Assembly (NCBI GenBank): GCA_029289235.1
Contig: JARFTZ010000056.1
Location: forward strand, 1 to 64,000
DNA from: Gammaproteobacteria bacterium
GTDB lineage: Bacteria > Pseudomonadota > Gammaproteobacteria > Burkholderiales > Rhodocyclaceae
Reading direction: 5' to 3'
Length of the DNA stretch: 64,000 nt
Made by a program: the position numbers and the translations under genes. This document shows positions 26,178 through 36,841 of this stretch, piece by piece. The first letter of the stretch is position 1. Each line of letters opens with the position of its first letter. The notes beneath the pieces were generated by a model. The model searched no databases. It saw only the letters and a list, made by a program, of their open reading frames with translations, and was not told where the DNA came from.

Positions 26178-26807
26178 ATGAAACTGACGAGCAACAGCTT
26201 CGCGGACGGACAGCGGATCCCGGGAGACTATTCCTTTTGCGTCCCCGACCCGGCGCACCATGTCTGCCTCGGCAAAAACCTGAACCCCCACCTGGCTTGG
26301 ACAGAGGTGCCCTCCGGCACGCAATCCTTCGTCGTGATCTGCCATGACCCGGACGTTCCCAGCCGCGGCGATGACGTCAATCAGGAAGGGCGTTCCGTCC
26401 CTGCCACCTTGCCGCGCATTGATTTCTTCCACTGGACCCTGATCGACCTGCCGGCGGACATGCAGGAGATCAAGGCGGGCGAGTTTTCAAACGAAGTCAC
26501 CCCGCGCGGGAAAGGCGGCCCCGCCGCCCAGCACGGCGCGCGCCAGGGAATCAACGATTACACGGCGTGGTTTGCCGGCGATGGCGACATGCGCGGCGAC
26601 TACTTCGGCTATGACGGCCCTTGCCCGCCATGGAATGACGAAATCGTCCACCGCTACGTATTTACGGTTTTTGCTCTCGACATAGAGACTTTGCCGCTGG
26701 AAGGCACATTCAGCGGCCAGCAGGTCCGCGAGGCCATCAAGGGGCATATCCTCGCAGAAGCCAGCCTGACCGGCCTCTATGCCCTGAATCCATCCGTCGC
26801 AGTTTAG
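26178..26807 (+). CDS. YbhB/YbcL family PEBP-like protein
   Basis: A 209-residue cytosolic protein of the phosphatidylethanolamine-binding/Raf-kinase-inhibitor-like fold, with LNPHLAWTEVPSGTQSFVVI, the CHDPDVPSR motif and YFGYDGPCPPW plus HRYVFTVFALD. Bacterial members have no settled function. It has a good AGGAGA 9 nt before the ATG and probably shares the murJ transcript. A bidirectional terminator follows. Confidence 0.88.
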   Translation: MKLTSNSFADGQRIPGDYSFCVPDPAHHVCLGKNLNPHLAWTEVPSGTQSFVVICHDPDVPSRGDDVNQEGRSVPATLPRIDFFHWTLIDLPADMQEIKAGEFSNEVTPRGKGGPAAQHGARQGINDYTAWFAGDGDMRGDYFGYDGPCPPWNDEIVHRYVFTVFALDIETLPLEGTFSGQQVREAIKGHILAEASLTGLYALNPSVAV

Positions 26808-26822
26808 AAGCGAATCGTCGAC

Positions 26823-26857
26823 AAAAAACGGGGCCTGCCGAAAGCCCGCCCCGTTTT
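26823..26857. terminator. Bidirectional terminator between the PEBP gene and adk
   Basis: Stem AACGGGGC (26827-26834) / GCCCCGTT (26848-26855) with a 13-nt loop, with A and T runs on the two sides. The two genes converge on it. Confidence 0.8.
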
Positions 26858-26875
26858 CGTTTCGCCCCGGCGCTC

Positions 26876-28393
<1,518 letters not shown>

Positions 28394-28394
<1 letters not shown>

Positions 28395-28570
28395 CAACAC
28401 TCTCCCTCGTTCAGGCGGCGCGCCTGGTCCTCCAGCATGATCGGAATGTCGTCGCGAACCGGAAAGGCCAGCTTGCACGGCTTGCAGACCAACTCCTGTT
28501 CGGCTTTGCGATACTCGAGGTTGGCTTTGCAAATCGGGCAAACGAGGATATCAAGCAGGCGCGCATCCAT
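28394..28570 (-). CDS. Trm112-family small zinc protein (YcaR-like)
   Basis: A 58-residue protein starting [20 protein letters not shown]. Two CxxC pairs (CPIC and CKPC) form a probable zinc ribbon; it ends in the [13 protein letters not shown] segment that is typical of the Trm112/YcaR family. Homologues act as partners that activate methyltransferases, or have no known role. It overlaps lpxK at its 5' end by 20 bp and kdsB at its 3' end by 1 bp (TGATG), as often seen in lpxK-ycaR-kdsB clusters. Confidence 0.93.
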
Positions 28571-29594
28571 TCAGTTTCTCCAGAATCAGGTCCATCAACG
28601 CGCGCCCGTCCGGCGCTTCGTCGACGCGAGCCTCAACGGGAAGCACCCACGCTTCCGGCAAGGCCAAACCGGCGCATTTTACCGCATCTTTCTCGGTCAT
28701 CAGCAGCACAGCGCCGTTGGCGAAGGCGAAGTCCTCCTGGCGATACGCGTGGTGATCCGGAAACGGATGGGCCTCAAACTCAAGCCCCTGGGCGGTCAAT
28801 TGCGCGAAGAAACGCGCCGGGTCGCCGATCCCCGCTATTGCATGAAGCGTCTTGCCGCGCAAATCGTCAGCGCTGCACTTCCGGGCACGATCGTTCAACG
28901 CATGGAAACCATCGGCAACCAGATGCATCGAAAAACCTGGCACAACCGGACCGGCCTCCACCTCTGCCGCAACACCGCCATTCCAGACGAGAGCTGTCAC
29001 CGCGGCAAGGCGCGAAACCGGCTCGCGCAACGGGCCAGCCGGCAGCAATTGCCCGTTACCAACCCGACGCCCGTCGAACACCACCAATTCGGCCAAACGC
29101 TTCAAGCGATAATGCTGCAAGCCGTCGTCGGAAATCAGCACGTCGCATTCCGGATGGACTTGCAGCAACGCCTTTCCAGCGGCAACCCGGTTTCGGCCGA
29201 CAACGACCGGAACGCCACTCCGCCGGGCCAGCAAGAGCGGTTCGTCGCCGACCAGCTCGGCGCTCGAATCGCTCGTGACCTCAAGGACATCGTCCCCGGC
29301 CTTGCCGCCGTAGCCCCGGCTGATGATTCCCGGCCGCCACCCGCTCTCCTGCAACCTCGCCGCCAGCCAGAGCACCAGCGGTGTTTTTCCGCTGCCGCCG
29401 ACAGTCAGATTTCCGACCACGATCACCGCGGCCGGCAAACGAAACGAGGGAAGCCACCCGCAACGGTAAAGCCGTCGCCGCAGCGCGACCAGCAACCGGA
29501 ACAGCCAGGAGAGCGGAAGCAGCGGCCACAAGACAGGCGCCAGGCGGCGCCGGTACCACAAACGAGGCAGACTCGCCCTCAAACCGCCCGCCAT
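28551..29594 (-). CDS. lpxK: Tetraacyldisaccharide 4'-kinase
   Basis: A 347-residue lipid A kinase with an N-terminal membrane-associated helix (LWPLLPLSWLFRLLVALR) and an unusual P-loop, VGNLTVGGSGKTPLVLWLA, followed by ISRGYGGKAG and the base-binding DVLISDDGLQHYRL. It phosphorylates the lipid A disaccharide 4' position. It is preceded by exbD (18-bp gap) and overlaps the Trm112-like gene by 20 bp. Confidence 0.96.
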   Translation of the reverse strand: MAGGLRASLPRLWYRRRLAPVLWPLLPLSWLFRLLVALRRRLYRCGWLPSFRLPAAVIVVGNLTVGGSGKTPLVLWLAARLQESGWRPGIISRGYGGKAGDDVLEVTSDSSAELVGDEPLLLARRSGVPVVVGRNRVAAGKALLQVHPECDVLISDDGLQHYRLKRLAELVVFDGRRVGNGQLLPAGPLREPVSRLAAVTALVWNGGVAAEVEAGPVVPGFSMHLVADGFHALNDRARKCSADDLRGKTLHAIAGIGDPARFFAQLTAQGLEFEAHPFPDHHAYRQEDFAFANGAVLLMTEKDAVKCAGLALPEAWVLPVEARVDEAPDGRALMDLILEKLNGCAPA

Positions 29595-29612
29595 GTGCGA
29601 CTCGGTCCGTCT

Positions 29613-30029
29613 TCAGCGCGGCGACTGGGTTGCGAAGGAAATGCGCGGATACCCGACCGACTGCGCCGCCTGCATGATATCGACGACGCTCTGATGAGTC
29701 GCCTTGGCATCGGCATTGATCACGATCACCGGGTCCTTCTTGTCACCGGCGGCTCGCTGCAGCGCCTCGCCGATCGAACGCACGTCATTCGCTCCGAGCG
29801 GCGCCTTGTTGACCAAGACCTGCCCGGTCGCCGTTACCGCCACATTCACCTCGTTCGGTTCCTCGTTCTGCTGGCTGGCATCCGCTGTCGGCAGATTGAT
29901 CTCCAAGCCGGAGAACCTGGCGTAGGTCGTGGTCAGCATCAGGAAGATGATGATCACCAGCAACACGTCGATGAGGGGAATCAGATTTATCTCGGGCTCG
30001 TCATGGCCGCGACCGCGCAGAAAGTTCAT
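29613..30029 (-). CDS. exbD: ExbD/TolR-family transport protein
   Basis: A 138-residue protein with one N-terminal membrane helix that carries the proton-path aspartate (INLIPLIDVLLVIIIFLMLTT) and a periplasmic domain ending in the conserved DAKATHQSVVDIM and GYPRISFAT. With ExbB it uses the proton gradient to drive TonB-dependent import, or another envelope process. The ATG at 30029 is 9 bp after exbB. No tonB gene is in this operon, so the partner is open. Confidence 0.93.
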   Translation of the reverse strand: MNFLRGRGHDEPEINLIPLIDVLLVIIIFLMLTTTYARFSGLEINLPTADASQQNEEPNEVNVAVTATGQVLVNKAPLGANDVRSIGEALQRAAGDKKDPVIVINADAKATHQSVVDIMQAAQSVGYPRISFATQSPR

Positions 30030-30038
30030 GAGCGCACC

Positions 30039-30647
30039 CTACGCGCGGCGGTCGCCGTGCAAGACCTCGACCAGGCGGACTGCCTGTTGCTGCATATCGA
30101 CGACGAAGCTATTCACCAGCGCCCGGAAATGCCGCCAGAAGATCATGCTCGGAATCGCGATCAACAAGCCGAAACCGGTGTTGTACAACGCGACCGAGAT
30201 ACCATGCGCCAGTTGCACGGGATTGCTTCCGCTCGGGGCCTGCGAACTGAAAATCTCGATCATTCCGACCACCGTGCCGAACAAGCCCATCAACGGACTG
30301 ATCGACGCGATCGTACCCAACGTCGTCAGATAACGTTCGAGCTCATGGGCAACCACTGCGCCGGTTTCCTCGATGGCCTCGCGCATGATCTCCCGCGAAC
30401 TTCCGACGTTGCGCAACCCGGCCGCCAGAACGCGCCCGAGCGGAGACTGCGCCTCCATTGACGCAACAGTCGACTCTGTCAGGGACTGTTTCCGATATTC
30501 GGTAATGACGCTCTGCAGCAAACCTGCCGGAAGCACCTTCGAACGCCGCAGCGCGACCAGCCGCTCGATGATCAGTGCCACGGAGATAACCGACGCAAAA
30601 AGCAAAGGCCAGATGGGCCAGCCGGCCGCCAGAATGATCGAAAACAC
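30039..30647 (-). CDS. exbB: ExbB/TolQ/MotA-family proton channel protein
   Basis: A 202-residue membrane protein with three helices; the last two hold the conserved TLGTIASISPLMGLFGTVVG and GISVALYNTGFGLLIAIPS. It forms the pentameric stator with ExbD. The start is a GTG at 30647 (MFSIILAAGWPIWPLLF), supported by GGAGAG 6 nt upstream; the frame is open further upstream but not homologous there. It is the first gene of the exbB-exbD-lpxK-Trm112-kdsB(-adk) operon. Confidence 0.94.
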   Translation of the reverse strand: MFSIILAAGWPIWPLLFASVISVALIIERLVALRRSKVLPAGLLQSVITEYRKQSLTESTVASMEAQSPLGRVLAAGLRNVGSSREIMREAIEETGAVVAHELERYLTTLGTIASISPLMGLFGTVVGMIEIFSSQAPSGSNPVQLAHGISVALYNTGFGLLIAIPSMIFWRHFRALVNSFVVDMQQQAVRLVEVLHGDRRA

Positions 30648-30733
30648 GCTTGCTCTCCGAGGACGAATCAAGCGGCGAACTTTAGCCTGTGGCGTCGTCA
30701 GCGGCAACCCCCGACAAAAGTCATAAAAATCCT

Positions 30734-30768
30734 TTGTCCACAAAATCTGTGGATAACAATGTGGATGA
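30734..30768. promoter_or_regulatory. Cluster of three DnaA-box-like sites
   Basis: In the 315-bp divergent gap between exbB and xseA lie TTGTCCACA (30734-30742, one mismatch to TTATCCACA), TGTGGATAA (30748-30756, a perfect box in reverse) and TGTGGATGA (30760-30768, one mismatch in reverse). The flanks are AT-rich. The rest of this gap shows no gene; a promoter for each side is expected but was not assigned with confidence. Confidence 0.45.
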
Positions 30769-30962
30769 AAGCTGGGTAAACCCGCTAAGTCCCGCTTGCC
30801 AAAGGCTTTTTCACACTTTGCAAAAATATTCGGCAAACACAAAAAAGAACTACAAAACAACAAGTTACGCAACACCCCTTGCAACCAAAGGGTTTGCGGG
30901 CCGATCCTTGGCGCAAACCCAGTAAACATGTGCATGAATTGACAAGACTGTAGAATTGGGGC

Positions 30963-32318
30963 ATGACCGAGCCCGCCTTCTTCACCCCAAGCCCCGCCGT
31001 CACCGCCCCCGTCCTGACCGTATCGTTGCTCAACCGGCTGGCCCGCGAGCGGCTGGAATCGGCATTTCCCCTGTGCTGGGTTGCCGGCGAGATATCCAAT
31101 CTGACGTACGCCGCTTCCGGGCATGTCTATTTCTCGCTGAAGGACAGCAACGCGCAAGTGCGCTGCGTGATGTTCCGCAACCGTGCGCAATTGCTCGGAT
31201 GGCGCCTGGAAAACGGGCAACACATTGAAGCCCGCGTTCTTGTCACCCTTTACGAAGCGCGCGGTGATTTCCAACTCAACGTCGAAACGGCCAGACGCGC
31301 CGGGGTCGGCAACCTCTTCGAGCGCTTCCTGCAACTCAAGGCCAAGCTGGAAAACGAAGGATTGTTCGCCGTTGAACACAAACGGTCGCTGCCAGCCTTT
31401 CCAAGGCGACTCGGCATCGTCACGTCACCGCAGGCGGCGGCATTGCGCGATGTTCTTACGACCCTGGAACGGCGCGCCCCGCATGTCGGCATCGTGCTCT
31501 ACCCGACGCCGGTGCAGGGCGATGGCGCGCCCGAGCGCATTGTTTCAGCGCTGTCCGTGGCAAGCGATCGATGCGAATGCGACGTCCTGATCCTTTGCCG
31601 CGGCGGCGGGAGCCTGGAAGACTTGTGGGCGTTCAACGACGAAGCGGTCGCACGCGCGATCCGGGCCAGCACGATACCGGTCGTGACCGGCATCGGGCAC
31701 GAAACCGACTTCACGATTGCCGATTTCGCCGCGGATCATCGTGCCGCCACGCCGACCGCCGCAGCCGAACTCGCCGCGCCACATCGCGGCGCCCTCATGC
31801 AACAGTGCACCGATTTGCGCCGGACGCTGAACCGGCTTGCCGATCGAACCCTTGAAAGACGCGCGCAACACGTTGACATGCTGGCCAAACGGTTGATTTC
31901 CCCGGCGCAACGACTGGCCCAGCAACGACAGCTGCTCGCCGCCTGCCAAAGCCGCCTCACCACGGCGCTGCGGGAGACAGGCGTCCGCGGGACCCTGGCC
32001 ACCGTCAGGCTGAGCCAGCGCCTGCGGCTCGCCCGCCCGAATACCGAGCGACTGAACGTTCGCCTCGCAACGCTTTCCGAAAGGTTGAACAATGCCTGGC
32101 GTAGCGTCCTCGACTCGCGTAGCACGCGCCTTGCCCACCTCGCCGCCAGCCTCGACCATCTCAGCCCGGACAACGTCCTCGCGCGTGGCTACAGCATCGT
32201 CACCGATGCGTCCGGGCACGTGCTCCGCAGCAGCGGAGGACTGGAACCAAATGACTGCATCAATGTCTCTTTTCACGCCGGCCGCGCCGAAGCCCGCATC
32301 ACTTCGGTGCAGCCCTGA
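30963..32318 (+). CDS. xseA: Exodeoxyribonuclease VII large subunit
   Basis: A 451-residue enzyme with an N-terminal OB fold (SLLNRLARERLESAFPLCWV, GHVYFSLKDSNAQVRCVMF) and a catalytic domain with GIVTSPQAAALRDVL, LILCRGGGSLEDLWAFNDE and VVTGIGHETDFTIADFAADH RAATPTAAAE; long coiled-coil helices follow and the C-terminus is ARGYSIV. With XseB it degrades single-stranded DNA from both ends. XseB is not in this window. The ATG at 30963 has no strong ribosome-binding site. Confidence 0.96.
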   Translation: MTEPAFFTPSPAVTAPVLTVSLLNRLARERLESAFPLCWVAGEISNLTYAASGHVYFSLKDSNAQVRCVMFRNRAQLLGWRLENGQHIEARVLVTLYEARGDFQLNVETARRAGVGNLFERFLQLKAKLENEGLFAVEHKRSLPAFPRRLGIVTSPQAAALRDVLTTLERRAPHVGIVLYPTPVQGDGAPERIVSALSVASDRCECDVLILCRGGGSLEDLWAFNDEAVARAIRASTIPVVTGIGHETDFTIADFAADHRAATPTAAAELAAPHRGALMQQCTDLRRTLNRLADRTLERRAQHVDMLAKRLISPAQRLAQQRQLLAACQSRLTTALRETGVRGTLATVRLSQRLRLARPNTERLNVRLATLSERLNNAWRSVLDSRSTRLAHLAASLDHLSPDNVLARGYSIVTDASGHVLRSSGGLEPNDCINVSFHAGRAEARITSVQP

Positions 32319-32396
32319 AAGCAGCACCCTCGAGGCATGCCCGCTCGGCGGAAAGAAAACAACGATCTCAGCCGCTCTAACTCAAAAGGAGAAACC

Positions 32397-32984
32397 ATGG
32401 AACATCAACTGCCGCAACTTCCCTTCGCCCAGGACGCACTCGCCCCCCACATCTCGAAAGAAACGATCGAGTACCACTACGGCAAGCACCATCAAGCCTA
32501 CGTCACCAACCTGAACAACCTGATCAAGGGAACCGAATTCGAAAACCTCGATCTCGAAGCCATCGTCAAGAAGGCCCCGGCCGGCGGCATCTACAACAAC
32601 GCGGCGCAGGTATGGAATCACACCTTCTTCTGGAACAGCCTGACGCCGAACGGCGGTGGCGCGCCGGCTGGCGCCCTGGCTGACGCGATCGCCAAGAAGT
32701 GGGGATCGTTCGACGACTTCAAGAAAGCCTTCCAGACCTCCGCAGTCGGCAACTTCGGTTCCGGGTGGACCTGGCTGGTCAAGAAGCCCGACGGCTCAGT
32801 CGACATCGTCAACATGGGCGCCGCCGGCACCCCCTTGACGACCGCTGACAAGGCCCTGCTTTGCATCGACGTGTGGGAACACGCCTACTACATCGACTAC
32901 CGCAATCTGCGGCCAAAGTTTGTCGAAACGTTCCTCAACAGCCTCGCCAACTGGAGCTTTGCCGAGAAGAACTTCGCGGCCTGA
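32397..32984 (+). CDS. sodB: Superoxide dismutase [Fe]
   Basis: A 195-residue Fe/Mn-type dismutase. Metal ligands are His in [12 protein letters not shown], His in [10 protein letters not shown], and Asp and His in [15 protein letters not shown]. The GGGAP and the [11 protein letters not shown] region favour the iron enzyme. It removes superoxide in the cytosol. ATG at 32397 with AAGGAG 8 nt upstream. It starts 78 bp after xseA and may have its own promoter. Confidence 0.95.
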   Translation: MEHQLPQLPFAQDALAPHISKETIEYHYGKHHQAYVTNLNNLIKGTEFENLDLEAIVKKAPAGGIYNNAAQVWNHTFFWNSLTPNGGGAPAGALADAIAKKWGSFDDFKKAFQTSAVGNFGSGWTWLVKKPDGSVDIVNMGAAGTPLTTADKALLCIDVWEHAYYIDYRNLRPKFVETFLNSLANWSFAEKNFAA

Positions 32985-33082
32985 GCGGAGACTGTTGCGG
33001 AAAAATTGCAGCAATGGCCCCGGCACGGCCGGGGCCGGCTGCGTGTTGAACGGAAAGCATCTTGCGCCACATTCGGATCTGA

Positions 33083-33111
33083 TTGACGCCCCAAAGACAG
33101 GCGTATAGAAT
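33083..33111 (+). promoter_or_regulatory. Promoter of tRNA-Ala
   Basis: TTGACG (33083-33088) and TAGAAT (33106-33111), spacer exactly 17 bp, followed by a GC-rich discriminator TCGCTCCG typical of stringently controlled stable-RNA promoters. The tRNA begins 13 bp downstream. Confidence 0.78.
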
Positions 33112-33124
33112 TCGCTCCGTTTTT

Positions 33125-33197
33125 GGGGGCGTAGCTCAGTTGGGAGAGCGATTGGTTCGCAATCAATAGGTCGGCGGTTCGATCCCGCCCGTCTCCA
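33125..33197 (+). tRNA. tRNA-Ala(CGC)
   Basis: The cloverleaf folds fully: acceptor GGGGGCG/CGTCTCC (with G-U pairs), D arm GCTC..GAGC, anticodon stem ATTGG/TCAAT with loop TTCGCAA, variable AGGTC, T arm GGCGG-TTCGATC-CCGCC. The anticodon at loop positions 3-5 is CGC, reading alanine codon GCG. CCA is not encoded (ACAG follows the acceptor stem). It stands alone with a strong promoter and terminator. Confidence 0.96.
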
Positions 33198-33209
33198 CAG
33201 AATACATAA

Positions 33210-33246
33210 AGCATAAAGGCCAGCAAACGCTGGCCTTTATGCTTTT
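33210..33246 (+). terminator. Terminator hairpin after tRNA-Ala
   Basis: A perfect 15-bp stem, AGCATAAAGGCCAGC (33210-33224) with its complement (33229-33243), and an AAAC loop, then TTTT. It lies 12 bp after the tRNA. The 260 bp that follow, up to 33505, are relatively AT-rich and hold no gene I can support. Confidence 0.88.
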
Positions 33247-33505
33247 ATGGCTTGAAAAGCGCCTCCGAGAAGAACAGGCATATGTCGGATCGCTTTACAC
33301 TGAATCCACGGAATTCTGAAGAACACACCTTACATCGCTGTTAACAAATAATAAATTGCAAAGCGGCGTTTTTCTTGCTTGATGGTGATCGTACTGTTCT
33401 GAAACAGTTCGGATAAATCACTACGACCCAACAACCAGATCATTCGCTTAGTAACTGTCTCTTTTGGCATGCATAAGTTGCCGTTCTTTGATGAAAGGAA
33501 CGATC

Positions 33506-33811
33506 ATGTCAGCCACTATCAAAGTCTTCCATGTCGGGGACAAATGCTTCAGGCACGTCATGAGCAGTTATCACGACCACGTCGAACTGCGTGACGAAAA
33601 CGACGAAACCCTCTTGACCTACAGCGACAATTCCAAGGTATTCGACCAACACGGTCGGCTCGGAAGCCTGAGTATCGAATACGTGGACGGGTACCCGCGC
33701 TGGGTCTATTGCGAGACGCATACAAATATTTACATAATTCTCAGCCCGGATCGCGACTCCGCTGAAGTCGAGGTTTCCCGGCGCTACATCATCAGTTTGC
33801 ACGCAACGTAG
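33506..33811 (+). CDS. Hypothetical protein (101 aa)
   Basis: Not recognised. A 101-residue soluble acidic protein, MSATIKVFHVGDKCFRHVMS at the start, with alternating short strands (DHVELRDENDETLLTYSD, GRLGSLSIEYVDGYPRWVYC) that suggest a small beta-rich fold, and a single CETHTNIYIIL segment. The ATG at 33506 follows AAAGGAACG; upstream in-frame ATGs lack a site. It stands alone between tRNA-Ala and the OmpA-like gene and its GC content is lower than its neighbours, which could mean recent acquisition. Confidence 0.6.
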   Translation: MSATIKVFHVGDKCFRHVMSSYHDHVELRDENDETLLTYSDNSKVFDQHGRLGSLSIEYVDGYPRWVYCETHTNIYIILSPDRDSAEVEVSRRYIISLHAT

Positions 33812-33977
33812 ATCGCAATCCGGAACAAAAAGCGGGAGCACCGATCTCAGCAGCGGACGCTCCAGCCCTCTATATTCGACCGGACTGTTCTACACTGACT
33901 CCAGATACGGACCACTCCGGCGGTTCAACGTATCTCTATATCATTCCAATATCCGCCAAACTGAACGAGGTCATGCC

Positions 33978-34646
33978 ATGAGAACTCAAGCATTTGCACT
34001 GTTTTCCGCCATTGCCATCGGCGCAGGAACCCTTTCCGGTTGCGCCAACATGAGTGAAACCGAACGCACCACCGGTACCGGTGCCGCGATCGGTGCCGTG
34101 GCTGGCGGCTTGCTCGGAGTTGCCACAGCGGGCGGCAACAAGGGCAAGAGCGCGGCCACAGGGGCGGCAATTGGTGCGGCTCTTGGGGCCGGCGGTGGCT
34201 ACCTCTGGTCGCGGCACATGCAGGAACAGAAAGCAGCAATGGAACAGGCGACTCAGGGAACCGGGGTCAACGTGACACAGACGGCAGACAACCAGCTCAA
34301 GCTGGAGATCCCGAGCGATATCTCCTTCGACTCCGGGCGCTATGACATCAAGCCGAATCTCCGTCCGATTCTCGATCGTTTCGCCACCACCCTGAACCAG
34401 AACCCGGTCACCACGGTACGGATCGTTGGCCACACGGACAGCACGGGATCGGATGCGGTGAATAATCCGCTGTCGATCAACCGCGCCGCTGCCACGCGCG
34501 ACTATCTGGTTTCCCGCGGCGTCTCCGCGAGCCGCATCGGCATCGACGGCCGCGGTTCGCGCGAACCGATCGCCGACAACAGCACGCTGTCCGGCCGGGC
34601 AATGAACCGCCGCGTGGAAATTTTCGTCGCCGAAGCCGCGCGCTGA
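33978..34646 (+). CDS. OmpA-family lipoprotein with glycine-zipper segment
   Basis: A 222-residue envelope protein. The N-terminal signal has a lipobox (TLSGCANM, Cys about residue 22). A glycine-zipper membrane segment follows (GTGAAIGAVAGGLLGVATAG and GAAIGAALGAGGGY), then a C-terminal OmpA-like peptidoglycan-binding domain (residues about 105-220; VTTVRIVGHTDSTGSDAVNN, SINRAAATRDYLVSRGV, GRGSREPIADN, AMNRRVEIFV). It resembles YiaD/YfiB-type proteins. It would anchor the outer membrane to the cell wall. A terminator follows. Confidence 0.9.
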   Translation: MRTQAFALFSAIAIGAGTLSGCANMSETERTTGTGAAIGAVAGGLLGVATAGGNKGKSAATGAAIGAALGAGGGYLWSRHMQEQKAAMEQATQGTGVNVTQTADNQLKLEIPSDISFDSGRYDIKPNLRPILDRFATTLNQNPVTTVRIVGHTDSTGSDAVNNPLSINRAAATRDYLVSRGVSASRIGIDGRGSREPIADNSTLSGRAMNRRVEIFVAEAAR

Positions 34647-34696
34647 AAGACAATACTCCACACCGCCAGAATGACGGCGGGCTTGAATTGGATCAC

Positions 34697-34724
34697 AAGG
34701 CCTGGCCCATCCAGGCCTTTTTTT
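34697..34724 (+). terminator. Terminator of the OmpA-like gene
   Basis: Stem AAGGCCTGG (34697-34705) / CCAGGCCTT (34711-34719), 5-nt loop, seven T. The remaining 166 bp to parE contain no other gene. Confidence 0.88.
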
Positions 34725-34890
34725 CGTTCACCGCACGATACGCCGGTTGACAGGGCAAGCCGCCGAAGACGTCTGGCCGTATAATCGCCGCCGATCATTT
34801 GACATCGCCCGCCCGCAAGGCCAGACCGCTCGCTCTGGCCTTTGTCGTTTTCATCACAGCGCCGGCGGGCCGGCTGGAGAATCCGCACCG

Positions 34891-36840
34891 ATGAGTTACA
34901 CCGCCGAATCCATCTCAGTCCTTAAGGGACTGGAACCTGTCCGCCACCGTCCGGGAATGTACACGCGCACGGACCATCCGCTGCACATCATCCAGGAAGC
35001 CATCGACAACGCCGCCGACGAGGCGCTCGGCGGCTATTGCAAACGCATCGCCGTGACGCTGCACAGCGACGGCTCGGTCACCGTGCAGGACGACGGCCGC
35101 GGCATCCCGGTGGAAATCCACCCGGTCGAAGGCGTGCCAACGGTTGAAGTGGTATTCACCCAGCTACACGCCGGCGGCAAGTTCAACAAGGGCGACGGCA
35201 CCTCGGCGTACCGCTTCTCCGGCGGTCTGCACGGCGTCGGCGTCTCGGTGACCAATGCCTTGTCGACGCGGCTGGAGGTCGAGGTGGTGCGCGATGGTGG
35301 CCGGCACCAGCTGGCGTTTTCCGCCGGCGCGGTCATCGAACCGCTACAGCGCATCGGCGACGCGCCCAAGCGCGCCAGCGGCACGCGCATCCGCGCCTGG
35401 CCCGATCCGCAGTTCTTCGACGTCCCTACCATTCCGCTCGGCGAGCTCGAACGCCTGTTGCGCAGCAAGGCCGTGCTGTTGCCGGGACTCGACATCTCTC
35501 TGACCATCGAAGGCGGCGAGACGAAGTCCTGGCGCTTCGAGAACGGCATGCAGCAATACCTCGCCGAACAGCTCGACGGCGAACTGGCCGCGCCGATCTT
35601 CACCGGCGAGAAGTACGCCGCCGCCGGCGACGAGAACTTCCCGGCCGGCTCCGGCGCCGCCTGGGCGCTGTGCTGGAGCGCCGAAGGCACCCTGGCGCGC
35701 GAATCCTACGTCAACCTGATCCCGACGCCGGCCGGCGGTACGCATGAAACCGGGCTGCGCCAGGCGGCCTTCGACGCCATCAAGAGCTTCGCCGAACACC
35801 ACGCGCTGCTGCCCAAGGGCATCAAGCTCGCCGCCGACGACGTATTCTCGCGCGTCAGCTTCGTCCTCGCCGCGCGCGTCCTCGACCCCTCGTTCCAGGG
35901 ACAGACCAAGGAGCGCCTGAACTCACGCGACGCCGTGGCGCTGGTCTCGCGCATGCTCCGCGACCCGCTCGAACTGTGGCTCAACGAACACCCCGACGCC
36001 GCCAAAAAGATCGCTGAACTGGCGATCAAGGCCGCGCAGGCCCGCTCGCGCGCCGGGCAGAAGGTCGAGAAGAAGAAACAATCGGGCGTCGCCATCCTGC
36101 CCGGCAAGCTCTCGGACTGCCAGAGCGAGGACCTGAACCGCAACGAGATCTTCCTCGTCGAAGGCGATTCCGCCGGCGGCTCGGCCAAGTCCGGCCGCGA
36201 TAAAGAAGTACAAGCGATCCTTCCACTGCGCGGCAAGGTCCTCAACACCTGGGAAGTCGAACCCGGCAGCCTGTTCGCCAACCGCGAGGTGCACGACATC
36301 GCCGTCGCGCTCGGCATCGACCCGCACCTGCCCGACGCGCCGGACACGGTGCTCGACAACCTGCGTTACGGCAAGGTGGTGATCATGACCGATGCCGACG
36401 TCGACGGCAGCCACATCCGCGTGCTGCTCTGTACCTTGTTCTACCGCCACTTCCCGAAGCTGATCGAACACGGCCACCTCTACTTCGCGCAGCCGCCGCT
36501 GTACCGCCTCGACGTCCCGGCGCAGGGCAAGAAGCGTCCGCCGCGCAAGCTCTACGCGCTCGACAACGAAGAGCGCGAGGCGCTGCTCGACCGCCTGCAG
36601 CTGGAGGGAATCAAGCCGGAAGCGGTGGCGATCTCCCGCTTCAAGGGACTCGGCGAGATGAACCCCGAACAACTCTGGGAAACCACCATGTCGCCGGACA
36701 CCCGCCGCCTGATGCGCGTGCGCTTGCCACAAGAAACGGAGGCGAAGCCGGTGATGAACATGCTGATGGCCAAGAACGAATCGGCCGGCCGGCGCGCCTG
36801 GATGGAAGCCAACGGCGCGCTGGTCGGCGCGGAGATTTGA
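34891..36840 (+). CDS. parE: DNA topoisomerase IV subunit B
   Basis: A 649-residue type IIA topoisomerase ATPase subunit. GHKL motifs ([49 protein letters not shown]), TOPRIM motifs ([18 protein letters not shown] and [15 protein letters not shown]) and the C-terminal [15 protein letters not shown]. Its short form and [15 protein letters not shown] favour ParE over GyrB, and parC follows after 1 bp. It decatenates daughter chromosomes with ParC. Start ATG 34891 ([20 protein letters not shown]); the upstream open frame is not homologous. Confidence 0.95.
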   Translation: MSYTAESISVLKGLEPVRHRPGMYTRTDHPLHIIQEAIDNAADEALGGYCKRIAVTLHSDGSVTVQDDGRGIPVEIHPVEGVPTVEVVFTQLHAGGKFNKGDGTSAYRFSGGLHGVGVSVTNALSTRLEVEVVRDGGRHQLAFSAGAVIEPLQRIGDAPKRASGTRIRAWPDPQFFDVPTIPLGELERLLRSKAVLLPGLDISLTIEGGETKSWRFENGMQQYLAEQLDGELAAPIFTGEKYAAAGDENFPAGSGAAWALCWSAEGTLARESYVNLIPTPAGGTHETGLRQAAFDAIKSFAEHHALLPKGIKLAADDVFSRVSFVLAARVLDPSFQGQTKERLNSRDAVALVSRMLRDPLELWLNEHPDAAKKIAELAIKAAQARSRAGQKVEKKKQSGVAILPGKLSDCQSEDLNRNEIFLVEGDSAGGSAKSGRDKEVQAILPLRGKVLNTWEVEPGSLFANREVHDIAVALGIDPHLPDAPDTVLDNLRYGKVVIMTDADVDGSHIRVLLCTLFYRHFPKLIEHGHLYFAQPPLYRLDVPAQGKKRPPRKLYALDNEEREALLDRLQLEGIKPEAVAISRFKGLGEMNPEQLWETTMSPDTRRLMRVRLPQETEAKPVMNMLMAKNESAGRRAWMEANGALVGAEI

Positions 36841-36841
36841 G

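Noticed and set aside
30648..30962. Chromosomal replication origin at the DnaA-box cluster
   Set aside because: Only three boxes, no clear AT-rich unwinding repeats, and none of dnaA, dnaN, gyrB, gidA or parAB is adjacent.
33393..33408. LexA box ACTGTTCTGAAACAGT
   Set aside because: The CTGT and ACAG halves are separated by 6 bp rather than the 8 bp of the classical site, and no SOS gene follows.
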